Shown here: in pieces, positions 17,144 to 27,174 of the stretch
Layout of the letters: each line of letters starts with the position of its first letter
How positions within the stretch are numbered: the first letter of the stretch is position 1
Origin: Defluviitaleaceae bacterium
GTDB taxonomy: Bacteria; Bacillota; Clostridia; Lachnospirales; WRAX01
NCBI GenBank assembly: GCA_009779935.1
Contig: WRAX01000014.1
Coordinates: 1 to 55,001, forward strand
Length of the DNA stretch: 55,001 nt
Direction: 5' to 3'
The notes under the pieces: model-generated
Databases searched by the model: none
What the model was told of the DNA's origin: nothing
The model's input: only the letters and a program-made list of their open reading frames with translations
Translations under genes and position numbers: made by a program

Positions 17144-19818
17144 TAATTAAAAGTCCTCTCCATGCTGTAATGTACGCTGTTTGTGCCAAGCCGCAGGCGA
17201 AGCAGGTCAAAATGACTATTTTCCGCCCCTTCATCTATATTGGGTAGGTTGATATGGCGCACGCCATCAATCAATTCCACAGAAACATGGTGGCCGTATA
17301 CAGACACCACAAAAACATAGCGCCCCATATTTACCTGCCCTTCTAATAAACTGCGCAAAATTGCTAGTTCGGCGGGATTTGTAAATCGATTTATGGGGGC
17401 ATTTGTATGTAGTATAACGGCTTGCGCAGTTGTAGTTTCTAAATAAGTTGACAGATGAGTCCATTGTGATGCACCAGATGCCATGATGCCGCCATTTAGG
17501 GCATTCATTTGCATAATTAGCATGTTATCCATATGTATGGCTTCAAACTGGCCGTTGTGGCTAATTACCAAATCGCCCAAATCTGAATTTTGGGCAAAAA
17601 CCACATCAAGCTCCCCATAATCGGGGGCCGCCACAAAATCCCTGCGAAGGCTGTCCCTTGCAACGGTGCTTGAAGGCAAATTGGGTGGCATTTCGTTGGT
17701 TTGGTGATAAATACGCAGATTGTCAAAGTGCAGAACAAAATTGCCCCTCACTTCCTGACGCAACGCAACGGCATGGATACGAGAAAGGCGCACGGGCTGT
17801 ACAGCCTCCTCCGGAACTTGGGCGGTCACATCCCGCCAACCGTAAAAATCAATAGCTTCGGCAAAGTCCATATGGAAAGTATTGCCATTACTGTCCACAA
17901 TATTCCCCCGTAGCCAATGCCCGCTGTTATCCCCGTAAACCGCCAAGGTAAAAGCATTTGTATTTGCATAAAACCCGCCGGCAAAATTTAAGTGGGCAGA
18001 TTGGGTGTGTTCCGCCTCCCGAAAAGTGTAGCCTAACATTAAGGAGTGTTGACCATAAGAGGCATGGGGCGTAAACATAACGGAGCCATTAACCAATATG
18101 GGATAACCCGAAAATGATGCGGGCGGGGTAAAATCAGGCTCTATGGGGTCAATTTGTGCCTGCATTTGGGTCATGGAAATCGGGATATAGGAATGGGCAT
18201 TTGGTGCACCTATGCGCAACCAGCCATTGCCGCTGCTTGTTGCTGTAAAGCGGCTGTTTTCTACATATCCCAAGGTGGCCGGATAAACTTGAAAGCTTAG
18301 ATGGGCGGGATTTAACGGCACCCTGCGCCCATAATTGTCCAGCCCATGTAAGGTTAGTGGAGTATTGCCACGGATAGTTGTTGGATTTACTGCAATTTCC
18401 CGCACTTCGACGGCATTAAAGCTTCCCCATGCCACCACATGCCCAAAACGTGCCTGCACCACCACAAGGCCGGCATTTTCCGCCACAATGCCCTCACCCG
18501 TCCAATGTCCGTTGGTCACAAAAATATCCGTTGGTTGGGCGGGTAGGTTAAGCTGGTTCATATATTCATCAAAACCTCTAAATTCCACAGGTGCAACCAT
18601 GCCAACGGGGATATTTCTTCCATTACCAATGGTTTCCACATGGCTTAAAAGCCCATATGATGCGGAATTTACCACGCCAAGAGCATTTATTACCGCCCGC
18701 TGACCACCTTCGGATGGGCTATTTATCACATTTAGGTCGTTTCCAAATAAGCTGGCTGCCATGGTGGTGGAGCCGCCGCCGTCCAAATTAACAGCGTGCA
18801 CCGCCCCAAATTGCAGCATATATACTGCCGCTTCCGATAAAGTTGCACCGATTGAGTGGTTACGCCCATCAATTGTCATCAAAATCAATCTATCACCTGC
18901 CCAATTAAGCCCCATAAGGGTGCGTGGGTGGCGGGCATTGGAGCGCATTGGGGCAGTATCCGGCACTTGCCCGTTATGCAAAATGCGATGGCTGCCCGAA
19001 ATTGCCGTATGCACAGCATCAAGGTTGATATTAGCAGTAATTTCCAACTGCGCCTGCTGGCCCACATAAAAGTGGTGTCGGTTTGCTTCAAAGGTTTGGG
19101 GGTTCATAATAACAACAAAGCCGTTTTGCGGCACATCCATGGTGTAAAATGTAACATTTGTTATCACGCCATTGTTCACCACGATTTTATAGGAACGCCC
19201 CAAACGGGCATCAATACCGCATGTGGACGGCATATAGTCATATGTTAAAATGGAGGGGAACGCCAAATCAGTCACCATATTAACCATGCCAACTTCAAAA
19301 TTTTGCTGCCCGCCAAGGGTTAGGGAAATTTGCGGGCGTATATAGTCCATAAACACCCCGCTTGCACCAAAAAGAAGGCTGGCGGATTCGTTGCCATTGG
19401 CATTTAGGTCATTGTGGGCAGATATCGCCCCATCAACAATTTCCAACCCCAAGGGAACGGAATGGCGGGCATTAAGCCCAAAAAAGTCCCCATTTACCCC
19501 TGCCAGTGCATTGTGGGCATTAAGTAGGGTTGTTGTGGGTTGGCGCAAGCCTATTTCCGCTTGCGAATTAAACACGCCAACAGTCAAATAAGGGTCGTTT
19601 AAGGGGATTTCCAACACAGCAATATCCACCAGCCCCACTGCGGTTATGCGTGTAATTTGATGTAAATATGTATCCCTTGACAGGCGGGTTTGCTCCCGTG
19701 TTTCAAAATGCGTCCAAGGTATTGACGGCAGGGCTGCTGATAACTCTATATGTAATGGCGCAATCGCCGCAATTCCGGCCAAAACAAGGGCTGTGCAGCA
19801 TTTAATTAATCTTTTCAT
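17143..19818 (-). CDS. Exported phosphodiester glycosidase (NAGPA-type) with extra beta domains
   Basis: 891 residues from the ATG at 19818, which has GGAGG six bases upstream; a longer frame would overlap the preceding gene. Residues 1-30 are a signal peptide (MKRLIKCC, hydrophobic core, LSAALP). The phosphodiester glycosidase domain (NAGPA, PF09992) lies at about 90-390, with AGVNGDFFGLN and VNLDGGGSTTMAASLF. The C-terminal half (400-890) is beta-rich, with Ig-like and carbohydrate-binding-like regions (HLNFAGGFYAN, FVLHFDNLRIYH). The family cleaves phosphodiester-linked sugars, in bacteria probably wall teichoic acid or capsule linkages. Position in front of murJ and the WecG-like gene fits turnover or trimming of the same polymer. 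Confidence 0.9.
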   Translation of the reverse strand: MKRLIKCCTALVLAGIAAIAPLHIELSAALPSIPWTHFETREQTRLSRDTYLHQITRITAVGLVDIAVLEIPLNDPYLTVGVFNSQAEIGLRQPTTTLLNAHNALAGVNGDFFGLNARHSVPLGLEIVDGAISAHNDLNANGNESASLLFGASGVFMDYIRPQISLTLGGQQNFEVGMVNMVTDLAFPSILTYDYMPSTCGIDARLGRSYKIVVNNGVITNVTFYTMDVPQNGFVVIMNPQTFEANRHHFYVGQQAQLEITANINLDAVHTAISGSHRILHNGQVPDTAPMRSNARHPRTLMGLNWAGDRLILMTIDGRNHSIGATLSEAAVYMLQFGAVHAVNLDGGGSTTMAASLFGNDLNVINSPSEGGQRAVINALGVVNSASYGLLSHVETIGNGRNIPVGMVAPVEFRGFDEYMNQLNLPAQPTDIFVTNGHWTGEGIVAENAGLVVVQARFGHVVAWGSFNAVEVREIAVNPTTIRGNTPLTLHGLDNYGRRVPLNPAHLSFQVYPATLGYVENSRFTATSSGNGWLRIGAPNAHSYIPISMTQMQAQIDPIEPDFTPPASFSGYPILVNGSVMFTPHASYGQHSLMLGYTFREAEHTQSAHLNFAGGFYANTNAFTLAVYGDNSGHWLRGNIVDSNGNTFHMDFAEAIDFYGWRDVTAQVPEEAVQPVRLSRIHAVALRQEVRGNFVLHFDNLRIYHQTNEMPPNLPSSTVARDSLRRDFVAAPDYGELDVVFAQNSDLGDLVISHNGQFEAIHMDNMLIMQMNALNGGIMASGASQWTHLSTYLETTTAQAVILHTNAPINRFTNPAELAILRSLLEGQVNMGRYVFVVSVYGHHVSVELIDGVRHINLPNIDEGAENSHFDLLRLRLGTNSVHYSMERTFN

Positions 19819-19832
19819 AAAATCCTCCATAA

Positions 19833-20303
19833 TTATGGCAAAGCCACTATTTGAAAGCCACCCTGCACCAAAAACCAAGCATCTGTGGCGGCATGCACGC
19901 CCCGTCCATCATCACGGGGAATTATTAGATAGTGGTTAGTAATAATTTGGTAGCCGTGGAACATGTCCACCCCCATTGATGTGTTCACAATACCGTCAGT
20001 TCCCGGAACGTGGGCAGTTGCCGCACCCGAGCGTAAGATGATTACGCTACCTTCCTCCCCCAAAATTACATGCCCGGCGGTTACATGGACAGGGGAAAAA
20101 GCAATACCCGAGCTGCTGCTTGGTTCAAAATCCTGCAAAGCCCGATGAATTGCTTGGTTTACATAGCTACGTGTCACTAACGGATCCTGTTGGCTACCGG
20201 GATTGGTGGAACCTGTAAGTCCTGTATTTCCGCCCAAAACAGCCCCTGCAACCATGGCACCACAAAGCCCGGCTATATATAGTCCATTACGTATTTTTTT
20301 CAT
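19833..20303 (-). CDS. Small exported conserved protein heading the envelope operon
   Basis: 156 residues. An N-terminal hydrophobic segment (about 8-27, GLYIAGLCGAMVAGAVLGG) acts as signal or anchor. A Ser/Pro/Gly-rich linker follows, then SYVNQAIHRAL and a compact beta-rich domain with VILGEEGSVIILRSGAATA and NHYLIIPRDDGRGVHA. I recall unnamed Firmicute proteins with this 'GSE-IILRSG ... NHLLIIPRDDGRG' pattern, but not a function. A GGAGG site precedes the ATG and a promoter lies just upstream. It ends 14 bases before the phosphodiester glycosidase gene. Confidence 0.75.
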   Translation of the reverse strand: MKKIRNGLYIAGLCGAMVAGAVLGGNTGLTGSTNPGSQQDPLVTRSYVNQAIHRALQDFEPSSSSGIAFSPVHVTAGHVILGEEGSVIILRSGAATAHVPGTDGIVNTSMGVDMFHGYQIITNHYLIIPRDDGRGVHAATDAWFLVQGGFQIVALP

Positions 20304-20333
20304 ATGTAGCCCTCCAAAATTAATTTAGCCTTA

Positions 20334-20363
20334 ATTATATCATAACAACTTAGTTAAACACAA
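20334..20363 (-). promoter_or_regulatory. Promoter of the envelope operon
   Basis: On the minus strand, TTGTGT (20363-20358) and TATAAT (20339-20334) are spaced by 18 bases, placing the transcription start about 25 bases before the ATG at 20303. It is the only good promoter before the long minus run ending at 7481. Confidence 0.6.
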
Positions 20364-20487
20364 TGAAGTCGAGCAAAAAATCCAATGGTTCAATGGGGTT
20401 TTTGCGAAGGCTGAATTGATGTTTAACTTATGTTATTATACCACAAGCATGCCCAAAAGTCCATTTCAAGATTATGACAAACTTGCA

Positions 20488-20958
20488 TTATTTTTGTTTT
20501 TGCGGTATAATGGTTTTTTCATGTTCCAGAAGCCAAATTTTGCGCTCCAACCCTCCGCCATATCCTACCAAGTTGCCATTTGCACCAATTACACGGTGGC
20601 AGGGAATAATTATGTAAATGGGATTTTTGTTGTTTGCGCCACCCACGGCACGGCTGGCCTTGGGGTTGCCCAAAAGTGCCGCAATTTGCCCATATGTGCG
20701 GGTTTCGCCGTGGGGTATGGTTTGCAAAGTAGTCCATGTGGCCCGCTGAAAGGCTGTGCCCGCAGGGTTTAGGGGCAAGTCAAAGTTTTTGCGTTTGCCG
20801 TCAAAATATTCATCCAGCTGGGCAATGCAACGCTTAATCGTCACATTTTCGCTATAAGTGCAGGTTTGTTGCAAGTCCGGACGCAAACCTAAAATATATA
20901 TGTTGTCATATGTAATCAAAAGCTCGCCGATGGGCGAATTATAGATGGTTTCAAACAT
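20488..20958 (-). CDS. ogt: Methylated-DNA--protein-cysteine methyltransferase
   Basis: 156 residues, full length for the Ogt class. It removes alkyl groups from O6-alkylguanine in a suicide reaction. The acceptor motif IIPCHRVIG is intact near residue 123, followed by GNLVGYGGGLERKIWLLEHE, and the helix-turn-helix RTYGQIAALLGNPKASRAVG precedes it. GGGAGG precedes the ATG. It is transcribed away from the pseudouridine synthase gene. Confidence 0.96.
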   Translation of the reverse strand: MFETIYNSPIGELLITYDNIYILGLRPDLQQTCTYSENVTIKRCIAQLDEYFDGKRKNFDLPLNPAGTAFQRATWTTLQTIPHGETRTYGQIAALLGNPKASRAVGGANNKNPIYIIIPCHRVIGANGNLVGYGGGLERKIWLLEHEKTIIPQKQK

Positions 20959-20979
20959 TTTTCAGCCTCCCAAAAATAC

Positions 20980-21008
20980 ATTGTACCATAGATTAGGAGA
21001 TGTTTCAA
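20980..21008 (-). promoter_or_regulatory. Promoter of ogt
   Basis: On the minus strand, TTGAAA (21008-21003) and TACAAT (20985-20980) are 17 bases apart. It overlaps the ribosome binding site of the divergent pseudouridine synthase gene. Confidence 0.55.
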
Positions 21009-21706
21009 TGAGATTGCAAAAATATCTTGCCGAAGCAGGCATTGCCAGCCGCAGAAAGGCAGAGGAGCTGATTTTAGCAGGACAAGTGACGATAAATGGA
21101 AAAACTGCCCAAATTGGCGGAAGTTATATTGATGGTGATGTAGTGCTTGTAAGCGGCAACCCTGTGGAGGCTGCAGAAAAACTGGTTTATATCGTACTTA
21201 ACAAACCTGCGGGCATTATTTCTTCTGCTAAGGACCAGTTTGGGCGGCAAACAGTGCTGGATATTGTTGGTAATTTGGGCGTGCGCCTATACCCTGTTGG
21301 GCGGCTTGATTATCATTCCGCAGGCCTTGTTTTGCTGACAAATGATGGGGATTTGGCGCAAAAAATGACCCATCCACGCCATGGTATGGAAAAATGCTAC
21401 ATAGCACGTGTTAAATTGCCCATAAAGCCCGAAGATGCTTCCGCTTTCCATGTCGGCTTAACAATTGACGGCTATAAAACCCGCCCCGCCCATCTGGAAA
21501 TTATTGATAAATGGGGTAAGCAAGCCAAAATCACCCTTTTTGAGGGGCGCAACCGCCAAATACGCAAAATGTTTGCCGCCTTGGAGAATGAGGTGGTGTC
21601 CCTAAAACGGATAAGTATGGGCGAAATTGCACTTGGCAACCTTAAATCTGGTGCATGGCGGCATTTGACACCAAGCGAAGTTAAATCCTTGAAAGGCGGG
21701 GAATAA
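21008..21706 (+). CDS. rRNA pseudouridine synthase, RsuA/RluB family
   Basis: 232 residues: S4 RNA-binding domain (1-50, MRLQKYLAEAGIASRRKAEE) and a pseudouridine synthase domain with the catalytic-Asp motif PVGRLDYHSAGLVLLTNDGDL near 98-118 and the GRNRQIRKMFAAL segment near 180. It isomerises uridine in rRNA, most likely 23S U2605 (RluB) or 16S U516 (RsuA). AGGAGA lies 7 bases before the ATG at 21008. It overlaps the next gene by one base (TAATG), making a two-gene rRNA modification unit. Confidence 0.93.
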   Translation: MRLQKYLAEAGIASRRKAEELILAGQVTINGKTAQIGGSYIDGDVVLVSGNPVEAAEKLVYIVLNKPAGIISSAKDQFGRQTVLDIVGNLGVRLYPVGRLDYHSAGLVLLTNDGDLAQKMTHPRHGMEKCYIARVKLPIKPEDASAFHVGLTIDGYKTRPAHLEIIDKWGKQAKITLFEGRNRQIRKMFAALENEVVSLKRISMGEIALGNLKSGAWRHLTPSEVKSLKGGE

Positions 21707-22986
21707 TGAGCATTCCGGCTGCTTTTGCTAAAAATATGCAACTAATATTAACCAACCCCAGTGAGTATGCTGAATTCATGGCATCTTTGGAGCAGCCGCG
21801 CCAACGGGGATTGCGCATAAACACCCTAAAAATAACACCCGAAGCCTTTGCGGAGCTTTTTGGCAGCCTTAAAACCGTAGACTGGTGCTCCACAGGGCGC
21901 TATTATAACAATCAGGATACTGCCCCGCTGGGCAAAAACCCTTTATATAATGCGGGTTTATACTATATTCAAGAACCCAGTGCCATGTCTGCCGCCGCAA
22001 TCCTTAACCCTCAACCGAGGGATAAGGTGCTGGATTTATGCGCTTCTCCCGGCGGCAAGTCCACACAAATGGCCGCCTTATTGGGCGGCCATGGGCTTTT
22101 GGTGTCCAATGACGCTAATTTTAGCCGCATTCCCCAACTTGTCCGCAATGTGGAGATGGCAGGGATTACCAATTCCATAATCCTTTGCGAAACACCCGAA
22201 AGGATGTCCCGTCGCTTTACTTCCTATTTTGACAGGGTTTTGGTAGATGCGCCTTGTTCCGGCGAAGGGATGTTTCGCAAAGACCCTTCCACCCGTTTGG
22301 CTTGGGATGCCGCAAAGCCCGCCCGCCTTGCAGTAATTCAAAAGAACATTTTGTTTCATGCCGCCAAAATGGTAACTGATGGTGGGTATTTGGCGTATTC
22401 TACCTGCACATTTAACACCACGGAAAATGAGGATGTGGCAGCAGACTTTCTTGCGCAAAATGGAGATTTTCAACTTATTAGCCAAACCCGAATTTGGCCC
22501 CATATACACAAGGGCGAGGGACATTTTGTGGCTTTATTCCGCAAAACAACGCCAAAAGCCGGCGGCAGTCAATATTCCGCCGGTATACGCCCAATAAAGA
22601 TTGACAAAGATTTTCAAACTTTTATGGACACATATCAAATTAAATTGCCAAGTGGTTGCATACAAGTTCATAGCGACAAACTTTTCGTCCCACCCCAAAT
22701 TTATCCAGACTTATCAGGTTTACGGGTCATCCGTGCAGGCTTGTTGCTGGGCACACTTAAAAAGCACCGCTTTGAGCCTTCTTACGCCCTTGCGATGGCA
22801 TTGCAACAAAGCGGCTTTGCTAATGTGATAAACCTGCCCAACCACCATACAAACATCACCAAATTCCTTGGCGGCGAAACTTTTGAGATAGATGCAAAAG
22901 ACGGTTACAACCTGTTTTGCGTGGAGGGTTATCCTATGGGCTTTGCTAAAATTCTAAAAAACCGCTTAAAGGGGCGCATTATTTAG
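21706..22986 (+). CDS. RsmF/NSUN-type rRNA (cytosine-5) methyltransferase
   Basis: 426 residues of the NOL1/NOP2/Sun family with an N-terminal RNA-binding segment, an AdoMet-binding core (VLDLCASPGGKSTQMAALL near 107) and both catalytic cysteines (VDAPCSGEGMFRKD near 180, YSTCTFNTTENED near 230). The C-terminal part (about 290-426) is the PUA-like region of RsmF/YebU proteins. It methylates a cytosine in 16S rRNA. It is coupled to the pseudouridine synthase gene, and its last 21 bases overlap the 3' end of the convergent acyltransferase-like gene. Confidence 0.92.
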   Translation: MSIPAAFAKNMQLILTNPSEYAEFMASLEQPRQRGLRINTLKITPEAFAELFGSLKTVDWCSTGRYYNNQDTAPLGKNPLYNAGLYYIQEPSAMSAAAILNPQPRDKVLDLCASPGGKSTQMAALLGGHGLLVSNDANFSRIPQLVRNVEMAGITNSIILCETPERMSRRFTSYFDRVLVDAPCSGEGMFRKDPSTRLAWDAAKPARLAVIQKNILFHAAKMVTDGGYLAYSTCTFNTTENEDVAADFLAQNGDFQLISQTRIWPHIHKGEGHFVALFRKTTPKAGGSQYSAGIRPIKIDKDFQTFMDTYQIKLPSGCIQVHSDKLFVPPQIYPDLSGLRVIRAGLLLGTLKKHRFEPSYALAMALQQSGFANVINLPNHHTNITKFLGGETFEIDAKDGYNLFCVEGYPMGFAKILKNRLKGRII

Positions 22987-24114
22987 GTCGTTGACGATTT
23001 TATCCAAAATTTCAGTATTTTGCACTGTTACGGTTGCGGTAAGGTTCAACACATTACCAAAGGTCACGCAGGCAAATTGATAGGGCATTTTTTCTGCCCC
23101 TAGCATAAAAGCAAAGTCCAGCACCTTACAGGCTATTTCTGCGGGCAGTTTTAGCAAGCCTAAGTTGGAAAATGCCGTGGAGCAACCAGCGGTGGCAGAA
23201 TTGCCAACACTGCGTATAATTGGCTTTTTAATAAACAATGGCACAATGCCTCCAAAGCGTATCCAGCGTTCCATTTCGCTAATTTTACCCTGCACATAGC
23301 CTTCGGTAACCCCCCTAAGGCAAGCGGGCGAATCCACTATTTTATGTGTTACAAAGTTGCGAAGGGATTTGCTTGAAAAAAATCCCCTGCAATCAATGGG
23401 TACATTGATGGTTATGGGTTTGTTGCATCCATCTATTTGCCTTTGCCTGTCAAGCGCACCAAAAATAAATTCCATTATATGCTCGGATATTGTAAATTCT
23501 TGCGCACTTGCGCCCGCTTTCAACTTTTCCAAGTCAAATTTGTGGGTAATAAACTGCGCACTTGCCGGCTTATATTTTGGCACATAAACGTCCATGGGCT
23601 TTTCATATTCAGTTTTGCGCATATCTGCGTGGCGGGCATAAGCATCTTCGGCTTCTTCGGTGCATCCCTTGCCATCACAGTCAATAAACCCTTTTTTATT
23701 GACCGACACACCCATCAGCTCAAAATAACGGATTAATAAGGAGCAAGCCACATATGCAAGGCTGCGCCCGTCACAAACCGAATGTAAAACCTCCAAACGA
23801 AAATGACGCCGACCACAAACCACACGAAACAGACGGTCTCCCTCGGGAAAATAACGGCATGGCTGTGTGTTTTCCTCCTCCCACTCCAAGTCCACATCTT
23901 CATCCAGCAATTGGTTGTAGTAGTGCATAAAACCATTATGTTGGCGCACGTTAAAATGGGGCAAGCGCCCCACAATATCCTGCACTGCTTTGTATAGCAC
24001 ATACCCATCCAAATCTTCCGCAAGGCAAGCCTGCACAGCAAAAGTACCGGGACTTTCCACGCCGCTAATGGCGGCATAATATTGCCCTAAATGATCCAGT
24101 TTAATTTTTTTCAT
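22966..24114 (-). CDS. Condensation / alcohol-acetyltransferase-like protein
   Basis: 382 residues resembling the CoA-dependent acyltransferase superfamily (alcohol acetyltransferase, PapA and NRPS condensation domains). The key HxxxD motif is visible as EVLHSVCDGRSL near residue 113-117, and the DFGWG-like region is replaced by NLTATVTVQNT. Such enzymes transfer an acyl group from CoA or carrier protein to an alcohol or amine. No carrier protein or NRPS gene lies nearby. Its ATG is 14 bases inside the end of selB, so it is probably translated from the selB transcript. Confidence 0.7.
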   Translation of the reverse strand: MKKIKLDHLGQYYAAISGVESPGTFAVQACLAEDLDGYVLYKAVQDIVGRLPHFNVRQHNGFMHYYNQLLDEDVDLEWEEENTQPCRYFPEGDRLFRVVCGRRHFRLEVLHSVCDGRSLAYVACSLLIRYFELMGVSVNKKGFIDCDGKGCTEEAEDAYARHADMRKTEYEKPMDVYVPKYKPASAQFITHKFDLEKLKAGASAQEFTISEHIMEFIFGALDRQRQIDGCNKPITINVPIDCRGFFSSKSLRNFVTHKIVDSPACLRGVTEGYVQGKISEMERWIRFGGIVPLFIKKPIIRSVGNSATAGCSTAFSNLGLLKLPAEIACKVLDFAFMLGAEKMPYQFACVTFGNVLNLTATVTVQNTEILDKIVNDLNNAPL

Positions 24115-26023
24115 TCAGCAAAACTCGCCCTTCGCCTGTCATTTTGGTTATAGCTTTTTTGTCAAAATATTCTAAAATTGCCATGGCGTATTTGCGGCTT
24201 GTTCCCAACTCATCACGATAATCTTTGGTTAGCACCTCGGGCGCATTCCCGGCCATGGTTTTGAAGGTGTCGAAGGCTTTGTCATAAAAATCCCTATGCA
24301 AGTGGATTTGGGGGGTTAGTGCCACCAGCACGCCCCCACTTACCATTGCTCCAAACACCTGTTCAAACGCCTTTTTCTCCTTGGCTTGCCCTTTGGAAAA
24401 TTCTGCCGCAACATCTTTTAGCTCAGGCGGAGCAAATCCCCCGTTTTGATACATTTCTAGCAATTTACTTTCGATTTTAGAATGGTCGGCGGTCGCAGTG
24501 GGCTTAAAGTCTTTATGTGCCACAAAACCGCCATTTTCTTTAACCATGCCGTCTGCCGCAAGCTCGCCAAGCACTTTTTCTGCAAGGCTTTGCTGTAATT
24601 TGGGTAACAGACGGGAAATGAGCTCCTTACTGCCCATTCCGCCCTGCAATGGGTTGGCGGCGTGGAAGCGGTTTAATATATTTTGCGCCTTAGCACCAAT
24701 AACCCGCAAATAATCCCTATGAATTGCTTGTCCACCCAAATTTATCAGCACGCCATCATTTATAAGCTGCTGCAAAGCCCCGTCAAAATCGGCTTCATCC
24801 ACCTTAAAATACCGCCGCCTAATGTACGCCACCTTGGGGAAAGCAGGGCTTCGCCAGCCAAAAGCCGCCCCCACCCGCTCTGCCAATGTTCCACTTTCCA
24901 TGGCGGCAAAACGTCCCGGGGTAGCTTCATCATGCCTTTTCCAGCGCATTGCCACAGGATCCAAAATAATCCCGCCCCCCACCGTTTCCATGGGGGAGTA
25001 AAAGCGGAGCACAAAACGGTCATAAATATTGCTTGCAAGGGGCTCTTCCAATTTAAGCTGGGCATATGCACGCTGACCTGCCACAAGGGGCTTGTTGTCC
25101 AGCAAAAGCAGGTTACAAAGCACATCCCTTGTGCCATGGTACAAATGCAGGCGGGAATTGTTTTTAATCTCCCGCTCCATATTCTTATCAATTTCCACAA
25201 CCACATCCAAAAGGCGGGAATTTTCAAGGCTGGCGGGCTTTGCTGCCCAGTCACCCTTTTCCAAATCACTAACCTTTAAGCCGGCAAGGTTTACCGCAAC
25301 CCGCTGGCCTGCTGTTGCACGCTCCACCTCGCCGCCATGCACTTGTATGCGCCTTGCTTTTGCCATATGCCCCGATGGGTAAATTTCTACATCATCCCCA
25401 AGTCTTAAGCTGCCCTCAATCAATGTACCCGTTACCACCGTACCAAAGCCATCCATTGTAAAAACCCTGTCAACAGGCAGGCGAAAGGGGGCATCGTCAT
25501 CTTTGGGCGGGGATTGTTGCAGCATGTGAAAAATCACCTGTTTAAGCTCGTCCATCCCCTGCCCTGTATAGGCAGAAACGGGCATAATTTGGGCATTTTC
25601 CAAAAATGTTCCTGCAAGCTCCTCCTCAATATCTAAAATCACCATATCAAGCCAGTCCTTATCCACCAAATCAACTTTATTTAGCACCACAAGCCCCCGC
25701 CCAATGCCCAACATGGAAAGGATTGCTAAATGCTCTCTCGTTTGCGGCATAATCCCCTCATCCGCCGCAATAACCAGCATGGCAAGGTCGATACTGCCCG
25801 CCCCTGCCAGCATGTTACGCACAAACTTTTCATGCCCCGGCACATCCACAATGCCTGCTTTGCCGCCATTTGGCAGGTCCAGATAGGCAAAGCCAAGCTC
25901 TATGGTAATGCCCCGTTTTTTCTCTTCTTTAAGCCTATCAGTTTCCATACCTGTTAAAGCCTTTATTAGCAGGGTTTTGCCATGGTCCACATGCCCTGCC
26001 GTGCCGATAATTGTATTGTTCAT
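24101..26023 (-). CDS. selB: Selenocysteine-specific elongation factor SelB
   Basis: 640 residues. The GTPase motifs are canonical ([33 protein letters not shown]), followed by EF-Tu-like domains II-III and a C-terminal series of winged helices (about 380-640) ending in [23 protein letters not shown]. That WH4 region binds the SECIS hairpin of selenoprotein mRNAs. SelB delivers selenocysteyl-tRNA to in-frame UGA codons. ATG at 26023 is preferred to one 18 bases upstream because GGGGG lies just before it. No selA, selD, selC tRNA or selenoprotein is seen in this window, so they must be elsewhere. Confidence 0.97.
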   Translation of the reverse strand: MNNTIIGTAGHVDHGKTLLIKALTGMETDRLKEEKKRGITIELGFAYLDLPNGGKAGIVDVPGHEKFVRNMLAGAGSIDLAMLVIAADEGIMPQTREHLAILSMLGIGRGLVVLNKVDLVDKDWLDMVILDIEEELAGTFLENAQIMPVSAYTGQGMDELKQVIFHMLQQSPPKDDDAPFRLPVDRVFTMDGFGTVVTGTLIEGSLRLGDDVEIYPSGHMAKARRIQVHGGEVERATAGQRVAVNLAGLKVSDLEKGDWAAKPASLENSRLLDVVVEIDKNMEREIKNNSRLHLYHGTRDVLCNLLLLDNKPLVAGQRAYAQLKLEEPLASNIYDRFVLRFYSPMETVGGGIILDPVAMRWKRHDEATPGRFAAMESGTLAERVGAAFGWRSPAFPKVAYIRRRYFKVDEADFDGALQQLINDGVLINLGGQAIHRDYLRVIGAKAQNILNRFHAANPLQGGMGSKELISRLLPKLQQSLAEKVLGELAADGMVKENGGFVAHKDFKPTATADHSKIESKLLEMYQNGGFAPPELKDVAAEFSKGQAKEKKAFEQVFGAMVSGGVLVALTPQIHLHRDFYDKAFDTFKTMAGNAPEVLTKDYRDELGTSRKYAMAILEYFDKKAITKMTGEGRVLLNEKN

Positions 26024-26047
26024 AATTATTCCCCCGTTCATAGATAT

Positions 26048-26076
26048 ATTATATACCCCGCCCCAAATCCCGTCAA
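26048..26076 (-). promoter_or_regulatory. Promoter of selB
   Basis: TTGACG (26076-26071) and TATAAT (26053-26048) on the minus strand are 17 bases apart. The transcription start would lie near 26041, about 20 bases before the selB ATG. It is back to back with the trpS promoter. Confidence 0.75.
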
Positions 26077-26094
26077 GAACTTTTGTAGGGGGTG

Positions 26095-26123
26095 TTGACC
26101 CCGCACGCCATGTATGTTATAAT
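26095..26123 (+). promoter_or_regulatory. Promoter of trpS
   Basis: TTGACC (26095-26100) and TATAAT (26118-26123) are separated by 17 bases. The leader before trpS would be only about 15 bases, so no T-box riboswitch fits here. Confidence 0.75.
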
Positions 26124-26144
26124 TAAAACAGGATGTGATTATGT

Positions 26145-27134
26145 ATGAAGAAAACCATATTTTCGGGGATGCAGCCAACAGGTGTTGCCCATATCGGCAA
26201 TTATTTTGGTGCAATTAAAAATTGGGTTAGCTTACAGGATGAGTATAATTGCCTGTATAGCATTGTGGACTTGCACGCAATAACCATACGCCAAAACCCT
26301 GAGGAGTTATATCAAAACACCTTAAACGCCTTGGCATTATACATGGCATGCGGCTTGGATCCTGACAAAAACACCATTTATATCCAATCCCATTACCATG
26401 GACATGCGGAGCTTTGCTGGCTTTTGTCCTGCTTTACTTATATGGGGGAATTGGGCAGGATGACCCAGTATAAGGATAAATCTGCAAAAAATGCTGATAA
26501 TATTAATTTAGGGCTATTTGCTTATCCCACATTGCAAACGGCGGATATTTTGCTGTTTGGCACCCATCTTGTGCCCGTTGGGGATGACCAAAAACAGCAT
26601 TTGGAGCTGGCAAGGGACATAGCCATACGTTTTAACAATATATACGGTGATGTTTTTACTGTTCCGGAGGTGTTTACCCCAAAAACCGGCGCACGCATCA
26701 AAAGTTTAAGTGACCCTACTAAAAAAATGTCAAAATCCGACGGGGAAGCTAATTATGTAGGCATATTGGACCCTGCCGATGTAGTAATGAAAAAGTTTAA
26801 GCGAGCCGTAACCGACAGTGACACAGAAATACGCTATGACCCCGAAAACAAAGCAGGCATAAGTGGCCTTTTGGAGATATACGCCGCCGCTTGCAACGTA
26901 GACATAGCCGCCGCCCAAAGGGAGTTTGAGGGCAAGCAGTATGGCCATCTAAAAACCACCGTGGCGCAGGCCGTTATTGATAATGTAACAACGCCAATCC
27001 AAACCAAATATAACCACCTTATTAAAAACCCCGACCATTTGGCTAACATTGCTAAATCCTCTGCCGAAAAGGCGGCGTCAATCGGCAACCCGGTTTTGGA
27101 AAAAACGAAAAAAGCCGTCGGGCTTGTACTGTAA
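26145..27134 (+). CDS. trpS: Tryptophan--tRNA ligase
   Basis: 329 residues, a normal class I bacterial TrpRS. The HIGH-type motif is GVAHIGNYFGAIKNW near 12-26, and the KMSKS loop is intact (KKMSKSDGEANYV near 193). The fold's GDDQKQHLELARDIA segment is present. It charges tRNA-Trp with tryptophan. The ribosome binding site (AGGATG) is modest. Forty bases later begins the YvyF-like gene, with no terminator between. Confidence 0.97.
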   Translation: MKKTIFSGMQPTGVAHIGNYFGAIKNWVSLQDEYNCLYSIVDLHAITIRQNPEELYQNTLNALALYMACGLDPDKNTIYIQSHYHGHAELCWLLSCFTYMGELGRMTQYKDKSAKNADNINLGLFAYPTLQTADILLFGTHLVPVGDDQKQHLELARDIAIRFNNIYGDVFTVPEVFTPKTGARIKSLSDPTKKMSKSDGEANYVGILDPADVVMKKFKRAVTDSDTEIRYDPENKAGISGLLEIYAAACNVDIAAAQREFEGKQYGHLKTTVAQAVIDNVTTPIQTKYNHLIKNPDHLANIAKSSAEKAASIGNPVLEKTKKAVGLVL

Positions 27135-27174
27135 AAACAAACAATGTGCGCCAACACTTAAAGGAGGGCTTTAT

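Noticed and set aside
20483-20511. Good plus-strand promoter match (TTGCAT, 17 bases, TATAAT)
   Set aside because: It points into the antisense of ogt and no gene follows for 500 bases. It may be chance in AT-rich sequence.
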